Assembly: GCA_027083655.1 (NCBI GenBank)
Contig: JALWNS010000191.1
Location: 1 to 5,153, forward strand
Direction of reading: 5' to 3'
DNA length: 5,153 bases
DNA from: Bacteroidales bacterium
GTDB taxonomy: Bacteria > Bacteroidota > Bacteroidia > Bacteroidales > S143-33
This document shows, in pieces, positions 1-5,153 of this stretch (position 1 is its first letter; each line of letters starts with the position of its first letter). Made by a program: the position numbers and the translations under genes. The notes under the pieces were generated by a model that saw only the letters and a list, made by a program, of their open reading frames with translations, did not search any database and was not told the origin of the DNA.

Positions 1-11
1 GATTAAAACTG

Positions 12-25
12 TTGATATAAATCAA
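12..25. promoter_or_regulatory. Candidate FNR/CRP-family operator (TTGAT-N4-ATCAA)
   Basis: The sequence reads TTGAT ATAA ATCAA, a perfect match to the FNR-type half-sites TTGAT and ATCAA with the standard 4-base spacer. Its centre (18.5) lies about 31 bases before the start codon of the sulfide:quinone oxidoreductase-like gene. A weak -7-like element, TAAATTAA, follows at 31-38. If that element is used, the site would sit between or over the core promoter elements, which fits repression better than classical activation at -41.5. The site could also serve a gene upstream of the window. The motif match is seen directly; the binding protein and its sign of action are inferred. Confidence 0.45.
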
Positions 26-49
26 TGAAATAAATTAAATACGTGTTCT

Positions 50-1291
50 ATGAAAAAGATTGTTATTCTAGGTGCAGGTACTGGAGGCACCATCATGGCT
101 AATAAGCTACGAAAAGCTTTAGAACCAGAGGAATGGGAAATAACCATTGTTGACAAGGGTAAAAAGCATTTTTACCAGCCTGGCTTTTTGTTTATTCCTT
201 TTGGGATTTATACAAAGTATGATGTTGTTAAGCCAAAGGCTAATTTTATACCACCAGGGGTTAATTTTTTGATAGCAGAAGTAGATCGCATCGAGCCAGA
301 AAAGAATAGAGTTCATTTAGTTGGTGGTCAGATACTTGACTACGATTTTCTTATTGTTGCTACTGGTGTACAAACTGATCCTACGGAGACACCGGGGTTA
401 ATGGGTGATTTGTGGAACAAGCAAGTTTTCCAGTTTTATACGTTGGAAGGCGCTTTGAATTTAGCAAACTTCTTCAAGACATGGAAGGGTGGTGATTTGG
501 TACTTAATATTGCCGATATGCCAATAAAATGTCCTGTTGCGCCACTCGAGTTTGTTATGCTTGCAGACTGGTTTTTCCGCGAAAAAGGCATACGTGATAA
601 TGTAAATATCAAGCTTGTGACACCTCTGCCTGCAGCATTTACTAAGCCTTTGTCTGCAAAAGTGCTGGGTGAAATACTCAAGAAGAAGAATATCGAAGTA
701 GTAACGGATTTTTATATAGAACGTGTTGATAATGAGAATAAAAAGATAGTTTCTTATGATGAGAAAGAAGTGCCATTTGATTGTCTCGTATCTATACCAA
801 TACACAAAGGTGCAGACTTTTTAGCAAAGAGTGGCGATCTGGCTGATGATATGAATTTTGTCAAGGTAGATAAGCATACTCTCCAATCTGTGGTCTATCC
901 TAATGTTTTTGGCCTTGGCGATGCTACTAATTTACCAACATCAAAGGCTGGTTCTGTTGTTCATTTTTCGGCCGAGATTTTGTTCGAAAATATCATGTGT
1001 GCAATAGAGGACCGTCCTTTCACAGGTAAGTTTGATGGACATGCCAACTGTTATATTGAATCCGGCGACGGAAAAGGTATACTTATAGATTTCAACTATG
1101 ATGTTGAGCCTCTGCCAGGTAGATATCCATTGCCAGGCCTTGGACCTTTTGGTCTACTGCGTGAGACCAAAGTTAACCATTATGGAAAGTTAATTTTCCG
1201 CTGGATGTATTGGCATATTATCCTCAAAGGTAAAGAAATGCCTATTGAGGCACTCATGTCAATGGCAGGAAAAGAAGTGGTTAATCCTTAA
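50..1291 (+). CDS. sqr: Sulfide:quinone oxidoreductase-like FAD-dependent oxidoreductase
   Basis: This 413-residue flavoprotein should oxidise sulfide to sulfane sulfur or polysulfide and pass electrons through FAD to membrane quinone. An N-terminal Rossmann motif, GAGTGG (residues 8-13), binds FAD. HFYQPGFLFIPFG (40-52) and VATG (103-106) are typical of the SQR group of the disulfide oxidoreductase superfamily. GLGDATNLPTSKAG (288-301) is the second FAD-contacting segment. C161 (in PIKCPVAPLEF) and C334 (in NCYIESGDGKG) align by memory with the two essential cysteines of Aquifex SQR (156 and 347). The third Aquifex cysteine (124) appears to be Tyr130 here. An aromatic amphipathic stretch near the C-terminus (378-395) probably anchors the protein to the membrane. 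No signal peptide is seen. Length is normal for the family. ATG at 50 places the Rossmann strand at the N-terminus and has no Shine-Dalgarno. It is the first gene of a four-gene sulfur cluster. The SQR subtype is uncertain; it looks closest to type III. Confidence 0.88.
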   Translation: MKKIVILGAGTGGTIMANKLRKALEPEEWEITIVDKGKKHFYQPGFLFIPFGIYTKYDVVKPKANFIPPGVNFLIAEVDRIEPEKNRVHLVGGQILDYDFLIVATGVQTDPTETPGLMGDLWNKQVFQFYTLEGALNLANFFKTWKGGDLVLNIADMPIKCPVAPLEFVMLADWFFREKGIRDNVNIKLVTPLPAAFTKPLSAKVLGEILKKKNIEVVTDFYIERVDNENKKIVSYDEKEVPFDCLVSIPIHKGADFLAKSGDLADDMNFVKVDKHTLQSVVYPNVFGLGDATNLPTSKAGSVVHFSAEILFENIMCAIEDRPFTGKFDGHANCYIESGDGKGILIDFNYDVEPLPGRYPLPGLGPFGLLRETKVNHYGKLIFRWMYWHIILKGKEMPIEALMSMAGKEVVNP

Positions 1292-1302
1292 ATCTAACAA
1301 AC

Positions 1303-1974
1303 ATGGAAAAGGAAAATTTACAAGAACAAATAAATGAACTTAATCGCAAACTAGATATCCTTCTTGAGGAATCTTTTAAAGAAAAACAAAGGCGAGAGCA
1401 GCAAGAAGACCTTATGCAGGATCTATCCCTAATAGGCAAAGATTTATATGATACAGCAGTCGAAAGGCTCGATAATGAAGGTGTAGAATTGAATGACGAG
1501 GTTATTGTACGTTTGTTGTTCAAGTTACTCAGGGATATTGAGATTTTCTACGAGATGATCAATAGTCTGGAAAGTGCTTACGATCTAATCAAAGACCTTG
1601 GACCTATTGTCAACCAGATGGGAAGAGATTTGATAAACAAGCTTTCAGACCTTGAGCAGAAAGGATATCTCAAGCTTTTTGCTTCGCTCTCTAAAGTATC
1701 CGATAGCTTTGTTAAGTATTATAAGCCAGATGACGCCCAGATTTTGGCTAAGCGTGTAGAAACACTTGTAGAGCTTAGCCGTCTGGCTCTCACTTCAACA
1801 TTGCTTGAAGATACTAAGAAAATGCTAGAAGCATACCAGGAAGCCCGGGAAGAAAAACCAAAGAAGATGGGTTTATTCAAAGCTATGCGGGAATTATCCA
1901 GTCCGGAGATGAAAAAGAGCCTTGGCTTTCTGGTTTCTATGCTTAAAAAATTCTCACAAAAAATGGATTTTTAG
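1303..1974 (+). CDS. DUF1641 domain-containing protein
   Basis: This 223-residue, cytoplasmic-looking, strongly helical and charged protein has no cysteine, signal peptide or clear membrane segment. The first 40 or so residues (leucines at 6, 13, 17, 20 and 21 with many E/K/Q) look like a coiled coil. The C-terminal part (about 189-216, with MGLFKAMRELSSPEMKKSLG and a following LVSMLKKF helix) matches the ending I recall for the DUF1641 family (PF07849). DUF1641 proteins are known as neighbours of SQR-like, DsrE and TusE genes in sulfur-oxidising lineages, and of some formate dehydrogenase genes, but they have no established biochemical function. It starts 11 nt after the flavoprotein gene, so co-transcription is very likely. 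Lacking cysteine, it cannot be a persulfide carrier; an adaptor or scaffold role near the membrane flavoprotein is inference only. The start is ATG at 1303, with no Shine-Dalgarno. Confidence 0.8.
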   Translation: MEKENLQEQINELNRKLDILLEESFKEKQRREQQEDLMQDLSLIGKDLYDTAVERLDNEGVELNDEVIVRLLFKLLRDIEIFYEMINSLESAYDLIKDLGPIVNQMGRDLINKLSDLEQKGYLKLFASLSKVSDSFVKYYKPDDAQILAKRVETLVELSRLALTSTLLEDTKKMLEAYQEAREEKPKKMGLFKAMRELSSPEMKKSLGFLVSMLKKFSQKMDF

Positions 1975-1984
1975 CCCTGTGGGC
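1974..1984 (+). other. Small intergenic stem-loop after the DUF1641 gene
   Basis: GCCC-TGT-GGGC forms a 4-bp G/C stem with a 3-base loop that begins at the last base of the DUF1641 stop codon. It is followed by AACATTTTTA rather than a direct T-tract. It is too weak to be a convincing terminator. It might protect or punctuate the mRNA between the first two and last two genes of the cluster, or it may be chance. Confidence 0.2.
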
Positions 1985-2016
1985 AACATTTTTATAAACA
2001 TAAAAACGATATAATT

Positions 2017-2328
2017 ATGGCAGAAAAAACATTTGCAGGAATTACCGTTCAAGTCGATGACGACGGTTATTTAATTGATCCCAACCAGTGGACAGAAGAT
2101 ATTGCCAAAGAAATGGCAAAAGAAGATGGCCTGGAGCTAACTGATCAACATATAGAAGTGTTGAAGTTTTTACGTGAGAAATATCTCAAAGGTGAGACAT
2201 TGACCATAAGGTCAGTTGGTAAGTCTGGTATCGTAGATATCAAAGGCTTTTATAAGCTGTTCCCAGGAGCTCCATTGAAGAAAGCTTCTAAGTATGCAGG
2301 ACTCCCTAAACCTTCAAGTTGTGTATAA
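2017..2328 (+). CDS. tusE: TusE/DsrC/DsvC-family sulfur relay protein (single-cysteine type)
   Basis: This small (103 residues) soluble sulfur carrier belongs to the DsrC/TusE family. The N-terminal pattern FAGITVQVDDDGYLIDPNQW (6-25) followed by helices, and the C-terminal arm YKLFPGAPLKKASKYAGLPK (79-98) then PSSCV, are the family signature. The penultimate Cys102 corresponds to the invariant CysA that carries sulfur on the flexible arm. The second cysteine of true DsrC (CysB, 11 residues earlier) is Ser91 here. The protein therefore resembles TusE-type carriers and cannot form the intramolecular DsrC disulfide or the DsrC trisulfide. It is the only cysteine in the protein. The gene follows a 42-nt gap after DUF1641; ATG at 2017 is preceded by A/T-rich sequence without a Shine-Dalgarno. 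Its stop overlaps the next start. Likely partners are the DsrE protein and the flavoprotein. Whether it feeds tRNA thiolation or energy metabolism cannot be told here. Confidence 0.9.
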   Translation: MAEKTFAGITVQVDDDGYLIDPNQWTEDIAKEMAKEDGLELTDQHIEVLKFLREKYLKGETLTIRSVGKSGIVDIKGFYKLFPGAPLKKASKYAGLPKPSSCV

Positions 2329-2810
2329 TGGCAGATAACAGAAAAGTCTCAATCATTGTTTCCAAGGGTCGCTTGGAAGATGTATACGCAGGGTTGGTTA
2401 TGGCCAATGGTGCGGTTATGGAAGGCATAGAAACAAAGATGTTTTTCACATTTTTTGGCCTTCATGCTCTAAAACCTAAGTTCATGAACCGCCTTCATAC
2501 CGCAGTAGTTGGCAACCCTGCCCTTAGAATGCCAGGAGACTTGCCATTTCCTACTCTTTTAGGCATAATCCCATTTGTTGAGGCAGGTATCTCCGCTATG
2601 ATGCGCAAAGAGATGGAAAAATTGGATGTTCCCCCAGTTGATGAATTTTTGGAGATGATAGATGCCGGTGGTGGTGAAATATACGCTTGTAAGTTGGCTA
2701 TGGATATGTTCAAGCTAAAAAAAGAAGATTTACATCCTCTTGTCAAAGATGTACTCACAGTTGGTGAATTCTACGAAATTTCCAAAGGCGGGGAAATTAT
2801 TTTCATCTAA
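2328..2810 (+). CDS. DsrE/DsrF/DrsH-like family protein (DrsE_2 type)
   Basis: This 160-residue protein of the DsrE-like sulfurtransferase group begins KVSIIVSKGRLEDVYAGLVM (6-25), the strand-turn-helix of that fold. KMFFTFFGLHAL (37-48) is the second strand. GGGEIYACKLAMDMF (114-128) contains the single cysteine, Cys121, at the conserved active position (AC followed by xxMD). A hydrophobic stretch around 73-92 (FPTLLGIIPFVEAGISAMM), followed by a basic and charged segment, suggests membrane contact or an oligomer interface, as in DrsE_2/DsrE2-like members. The chosen ATG at 2328 shares one base with the TusE stop (TAATG), implying translational coupling. An upstream TTG at 2319 would add only MCI and is less likely. 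The expected role is persulfide transfer between the flavoprotein and TusE. Family assignment is fairly sure; the direction and substrate of transfer are inferred. Confidence 0.85.
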   Translation: MADNRKVSIIVSKGRLEDVYAGLVMANGAVMEGIETKMFFTFFGLHALKPKFMNRLHTAVVGNPALRMPGDLPFPTLLGIIPFVEAGISAMMRKEMEKLDVPPVDEFLEMIDAGGGEIYACKLAMDMFKLKKEDLHPLVKDVLTVGEFYEISKGGEIIFI

Positions 2811-2840
2811 GTTATAGTACGGCTTGTCTTTCCTGGTTTG

Positions 2841-2870
2841 AAAGGGACGTCCTGGGGACGTCCCTTTTTT
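2841..2870 (+). terminator. Strong Rho-independent terminator closing the sulfur cluster
   Basis: A perfect 12-bp stem (AAAGGGACGTCC at 2841-2852 pairs with GGACGTCCCTTT at 2856-2867) has a 3-base loop, TGG. It runs straight into a six-T tract (2865-2870) that overlaps the lower stem. It lies 30 nt after the DsrE stop and before the promoter of the next gene. On the opposite strand the hairpin is followed by only three Ts, so it should act mainly on + strand transcription. Confidence 0.88.
2844..2863. repeat. Tandem palindromic 9-mer GGGACGTCC
   Basis: GGGACGTCC occurs at 2844-2852 and again at 2855-2863, separated by TG. Its core, GGACGTCC, is itself a perfect palindrome, so the two copies are at once direct and inverted repeats and form the terminator stem. 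Whether this element is dispersed elsewhere in the genome cannot be seen from one window. Confidence 0.55.
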
Positions 2871-2886
2871 GGTATTTTAGGAAAAG

Positions 2887-2918
2887 TTTGAAATTTAGGC
2901 TAAAATATTGTATAATTA
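2887..2918 (+). promoter_or_regulatory. Candidate Bacteroidota-type promoter for the TonB receptor gene
   Basis: TTTG (2887-2890) is followed after 20 bases by TATAATTA (2911-2918), which matches the TAnnTTTG -7 consensus at four of six fixed positions with the expected spacing. It would place transcription initiation about 12-18 nt before the ATG at 2939, giving a very short leader. It sits just past the terminator of the upstream cluster, where a new promoter is needed. In A/T-rich DNA a chance match is possible. Confidence 0.45.
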
Positions 2919-2938
2919 TCTAAAAACCAGAATTAAAC

Positions 2939-5098
2939 ATGCGGTTACTTTTGCCCCTCGTAATTGTTTTTCTTTTGGTTTCGAATCTCCTAGCACAGGA
3001 AAAAGTAATTAAAGGTTCGGTTATAGATTATTCTACCGGGGACCCTGTTGCAAATATTATTGTCCAGGTTAAGGGAACAACGCTAACTACTACGGCAGAT
3101 GAAAAAGGGCATTTTACCGTGCATATTCCTGATTCTATTGTCGAAGTTGAATTTTCTGTGAAAGGGTATAGATTACGCAAACAACAAAAGCTTGGCAATT
3201 ATTATAAATTATTCGTAGAGAGTGATATTTTTTCTCTTAGCTTGCCTGATTTAATGAATTTACAAGTTTATTCTACAAGTAAAAAGGACGAAAATTTGAT
3301 TTGTTCCCCTGCTGCTATAGAGCTATTCCCATTGAAAAATATTGAAATCCTTAATTATAGCAAATTGATAGACATCATGGAGTTCGCTACAGGTATGTCT
3401 TCTGTCAATGGAGAAGGGAATTTCTTTTACACTACGACAATAAGGGGGAATACGCGTGTCAATTATAATACAAACACTCTACTTCTATACAATGGGATCA
3501 AGATATATAACCCTTATCACGGTAGCTTTGATTTTCAGGTAATACCAATTAGTTCGATAAATAATATAGAGATTGTAAAGGGTGCTAATTCTGTGTTGTA
3601 TGGCACAAATGCTATGAATGCTATGATCAATGTTGTTAGCCGCGATGAGATCATTAACGAGCCTCATTTTAATGGTTATGGGGTTAGAACCCAGTTAGGC
3701 GATTATAACTCTCTGGCAACAAATTTTTACTTAATATCGAAAGAAGGTAATACGAAGTTTACTTTTTACAGCGACCTATATTCTACAAGAGGTGAGCCTC
3801 TTACTTATTATGATGAGCAGGGGCATGAACTCACTTACAACAGGGGGTATTTAGGATATAATGTTGCAACTAGCTTATCTTATGGCAAAGTAAAGTTTGA
3901 TATTTTAAGTTATAGACGTAGTGAGCTTGTGGTAAGGACACGGGGTTTCTCACTTGTATATACTTCTAATCAAGATACTATTGGCACTCCTGTCCCTGAG
4001 TTAAATGATGAACAAATGTATATTGGCAATGTCTCTTTTAATACAAGTGTAATGGGTAAATTCAAGCTCAAGGCACAATCTGAAATACTTAAATGGTACA
4101 ATGTAAAATATCTTGTTGATGGACAATGGTTGTATTCTTCCATTGGTAACTTCAATACCTTGGAATTGAGCCCTCTGGATTCAGGGAAATTTTTACATCT
4201 GTTAGGTTTTTCTTTAGATAATTATATAGGACGTAGGTTTAAGACACAGGAAAATGATTATGATATTGGCAAGGATAATCTGTTTACGCACGAATTGGCT
4301 ACTTATTACAATGGCAGCTTTTATTTATTAGATTGGTTAAGTGTGTACTATGGTGCTCGTCTGCTTTTTTCGTTTTATAAGCGTTCTTTTTGGAATTTAT
4401 CCCCACGTTTTGCAACTGTGATAAAGATAGACAAATTTTCCGCTTTAAAATTTGTTTATGGCCAATCTTTCCGTGTACCTACTTACTTCGAAAAAGAGGT
4501 TCATTCTGATAAGGTTATTGGTAACCCATATTTGGAGCCGGAAAAAAGCATTTCATACGACCTGGTGTATTACAGGGCACAGCCCAAAATCCAATTTAGT
4601 ATTGACTTGTTTTACACACAGATAATTAACCAGATAGAACGTGTGGTCTCACCTGTAAATCCTGATATGCAAATTAATTTAAACATGGGAACCAACATTT
4701 ATAAAGGCATAGAAATTTCTGGAGTGGCTAACTTTTATAAAATCTATGGTTTTGCAGGATATAGCTATACACTTGGTAATAACGAACAAACATCCCAGGC
4801 TCTAGAGTTTACATACCGTCACATGTTTAGCTCTGGACTATTGTTTGAACCTGTAGAATGGCTTAAATTTAAAGCTTCTTATAAATACTTATCCCACTGG
4901 GGACCTGCTCCTGCCTACCACCTGGTAAATCTGGCCACTAGCTTTAAGTTTTTACCTTTACCCTTGGAAATAGAGTTTAGATTTAATAATCTTCTAAATA
5001 AAGAGATTTTCTTGCCTGAAATTGCCAGGGATAATATTACAATCCCAAAGACTTACCACAGGATGTTTTATATAACTATAATGTATAGATTTTTTTAG
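2939..5098 (+). CDS. TonB-dependent outer-membrane receptor with carboxypeptidase-regulatory-like domain
   Basis: This 719-residue outer-membrane transporter would use TonB/ExbBD energy to import a scarce ligand. The Sec signal peptide (about 1-19) has a hydrophobic core, LLLPLVIVFLLVSN, with likely cleavage near LLAQ-EK. Residues about 23-90 (VIKGSVIDYSTGDPVANIIV start, then TTTADEKGHFTV) form a CarboxypepD_reg-like beta-sandwich. The plug domain (about 105-236) contains the typical IEIVKGANSVLYGTNAMNAM run (210-229) and INVVSRD. The remainder is a beta-barrel rich in alternating aromatic strands, with the conserved YGQSFRVPTYFEKE and GNPYLEPEKS segments (507-537) and the NNLLNKE (683-689) plus terminal YRFF ending. 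The length suits a small siderophore-, cobalamin- or metal-type receptor rather than a SusC (about 1000 residues), and no SusD partner follows. It has its own candidate promoter behind a strong terminator, so it is probably not in the sulfur operon. The substrate is unknown. The gene is intact, with an ATG start and no Shine-Dalgarno. Confidence 0.93.
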   Translation: MRLLLPLVIVFLLVSNLLAQEKVIKGSVIDYSTGDPVANIIVQVKGTTLTTTADEKGHFTVHIPDSIVEVEFSVKGYRLRKQQKLGNYYKLFVESDIFSLSLPDLMNLQVYSTSKKDENLICSPAAIELFPLKNIEILNYSKLIDIMEFATGMSSVNGEGNFFYTTTIRGNTRVNYNTNTLLLYNGIKIYNPYHGSFDFQVIPISSINNIEIVKGANSVLYGTNAMNAMINVVSRDEIINEPHFNGYGVRTQLGDYNSLATNFYLISKEGNTKFTFYSDLYSTRGEPLTYYDEQGHELTYNRGYLGYNVATSLSYGKVKFDILSYRRSELVVRTRGFSLVYTSNQDTIGTPVPELNDEQMYIGNVSFNTSVMGKFKLKAQSEILKWYNVKYLVDGQWLYSSIGNFNTLELSPLDSGKFLHLLGFSLDNYIGRRFKTQENDYDIGKDNLFTHELATYYNGSFYLLDWLSVYYGARLLFSFYKRSFWNLSPRFATVIKIDKFSALKFVYGQSFRVPTYFEKEVHSDKVIGNPYLEPEKSISYDLVYYRAQPKIQFSIDLFYTQIINQIERVVSPVNPDMQINLNMGTNIYKGIEISGVANFYKIYGFAGYSYTLGNNEQTSQALEFTYRHMFSSGLLFEPVEWLKFKASYKYLSHWGPAPAYHLVNLATSFKFLPLPLEIEFRFNNLLNKEIFLPEIARDNITIPKTYHRMFYITIMYRFF

Positions 5099-5112
5099 AA
5101 TATAGATTTTTT
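5084..5112. repeat. Short direct repeat at the receptor gene end
   Basis: TATAGATTTTTT occurs at 5084-5095 and again at 5101-5112, one copy coding the terminal Tyr-Arg-Phe-Phe and the other just after the stop codon. The period is 17 bases. It may be a slippage duplication in A/T-rich DNA; no function is evident. No hairpin terminator was found here or in the remaining 41 bases. Confidence 0.35.
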
Positions 5113-5153
5113 GTTGATTATTATCATTGAAATTTATTAATGTCTTTTTGCAT

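Noticed and set aside
119..805. Open reading frames on the minus strand across the flavoprotein gene (up to 114 codons)
   Set aside because: They lie wholly inside a gene with strong family motifs, and their translations are rich in Ile/Tyr/Phe/Cys with no recognisable domain; they are shadows of the + strand frame.
2010..2017. TATAATTA just before the TusE start as a -7 promoter element
   Set aside because: It overlaps the ATG itself, so the transcript would begin inside the gene, and no TTTG lies about 20 bases upstream.
2319..2328. TTG at 2319 as the DsrE start codon
   Set aside because: It adds only three residues (MCI) deep inside tusE. The ATG at 2328 in TAATG is a standard coupled start and gives the usual N-terminus before the first beta-strand.
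2828..2844. CTTTC-N7-GAAAG as an antiterminator hairpin competing with the terminator stem
   Set aside because: Only five base pairs, mostly weak, against a 12-bp perfect stem; no upstream leader peptide or ligand-binding structure supports attenuation.
5110..5142. TTTG-N21-TATTAATG as a promoter for a gene beyond the right edge
   Set aside because: The match is partial in very A/T-rich DNA and no start codon or coding sequence can be seen downstream in the window.
5124..5153. End of a convergent minus-strand gene at the right edge
   Set aside because: Minus-strand frames reach TGA at 5124-5126 or TAA near 5139, so a gene end is possible. Ten codons or fewer give no coding evidence.
1..5153. 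CRISPR arrays, tRNA or rRNA genes, insertion sequences, transposases, prophage or toxin-antitoxin genes
   Set aside because: No regularly spaced repeats, no cloverleaf or rRNA segments and no transposase or integrase motifs were seen. Almost all of the window is filled by five intact metabolic or transport genes.

Overview
The window (about 5.2 kb, roughly 37-40% GC by eye) reads as a chromosomal fragment from a Bacteroidota-type (or closely related FCB-group) bacterium. Three things suggest this. No start codon has a recognisable Shine-Dalgarno sequence; the upstream stretches are A/T-rich instead. The large 3' gene is a TonB-dependent receptor with an N-terminal carboxypeptidase-regulatory-like domain, a layout typical of that group. 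The best promoter candidate fits the TTTG / TAnnTTTG type used by Bacteroidota primary sigma factors. The lineage is an inference, not a measurement.

Layout, all on the + strand. Positions 1-49 are a short leader with a perfect FNR/CRP-type palindrome (12-25). Positions 50-2810 hold a compact four-gene cluster: a sulfide:quinone oxidoreductase-like flavoprotein, a DUF1641 protein, a single-cysteine TusE/DsrC-family sulfur carrier and a DsrE-family (DrsE_2-like) protein. The gaps are 11 and 42 nt, and the last pair shares one base (TAATG). A strong intrinsic terminator at 2841-2870 closes the cluster. Positions 2871-2938 carry a candidate promoter for the next transcription unit. Positions 2939-5098 encode a full-length 719-residue TonB-dependent outer-membrane receptor. 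Positions 5099-5153 are a short A/T-rich tail with no gene that can be supported. No stretch over 300 bases lacks a gene.

How the genes may work together: the flavoprotein keeps the two cysteines (C161, C334) that correspond to the catalytic disulfide/persulfide pair of sulfide:quinone oxidoreductases. It should therefore oxidise sulfide at the membrane, pass electrons to quinone and produce sulfane sulfur. TusE (only Cys102) and DsrE (only Cys121) each have one family-conserved cysteine, as expected of persulfide carriers. DUF1641 has no cysteine and is probably structural or an adaptor. The inferred picture is a sulfide-oxidation and sulfane-sulfur trafficking module. No terminal sulfur-oxidising or sulfur-using enzyme (dsrAB, sHdr, TusA, persulfide dioxygenase, rhodanese) lies in the window, so the destination of the sulfur is unknown. 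The receptor appears to be an independent unit, and its substrate cannot be read from the sequence.
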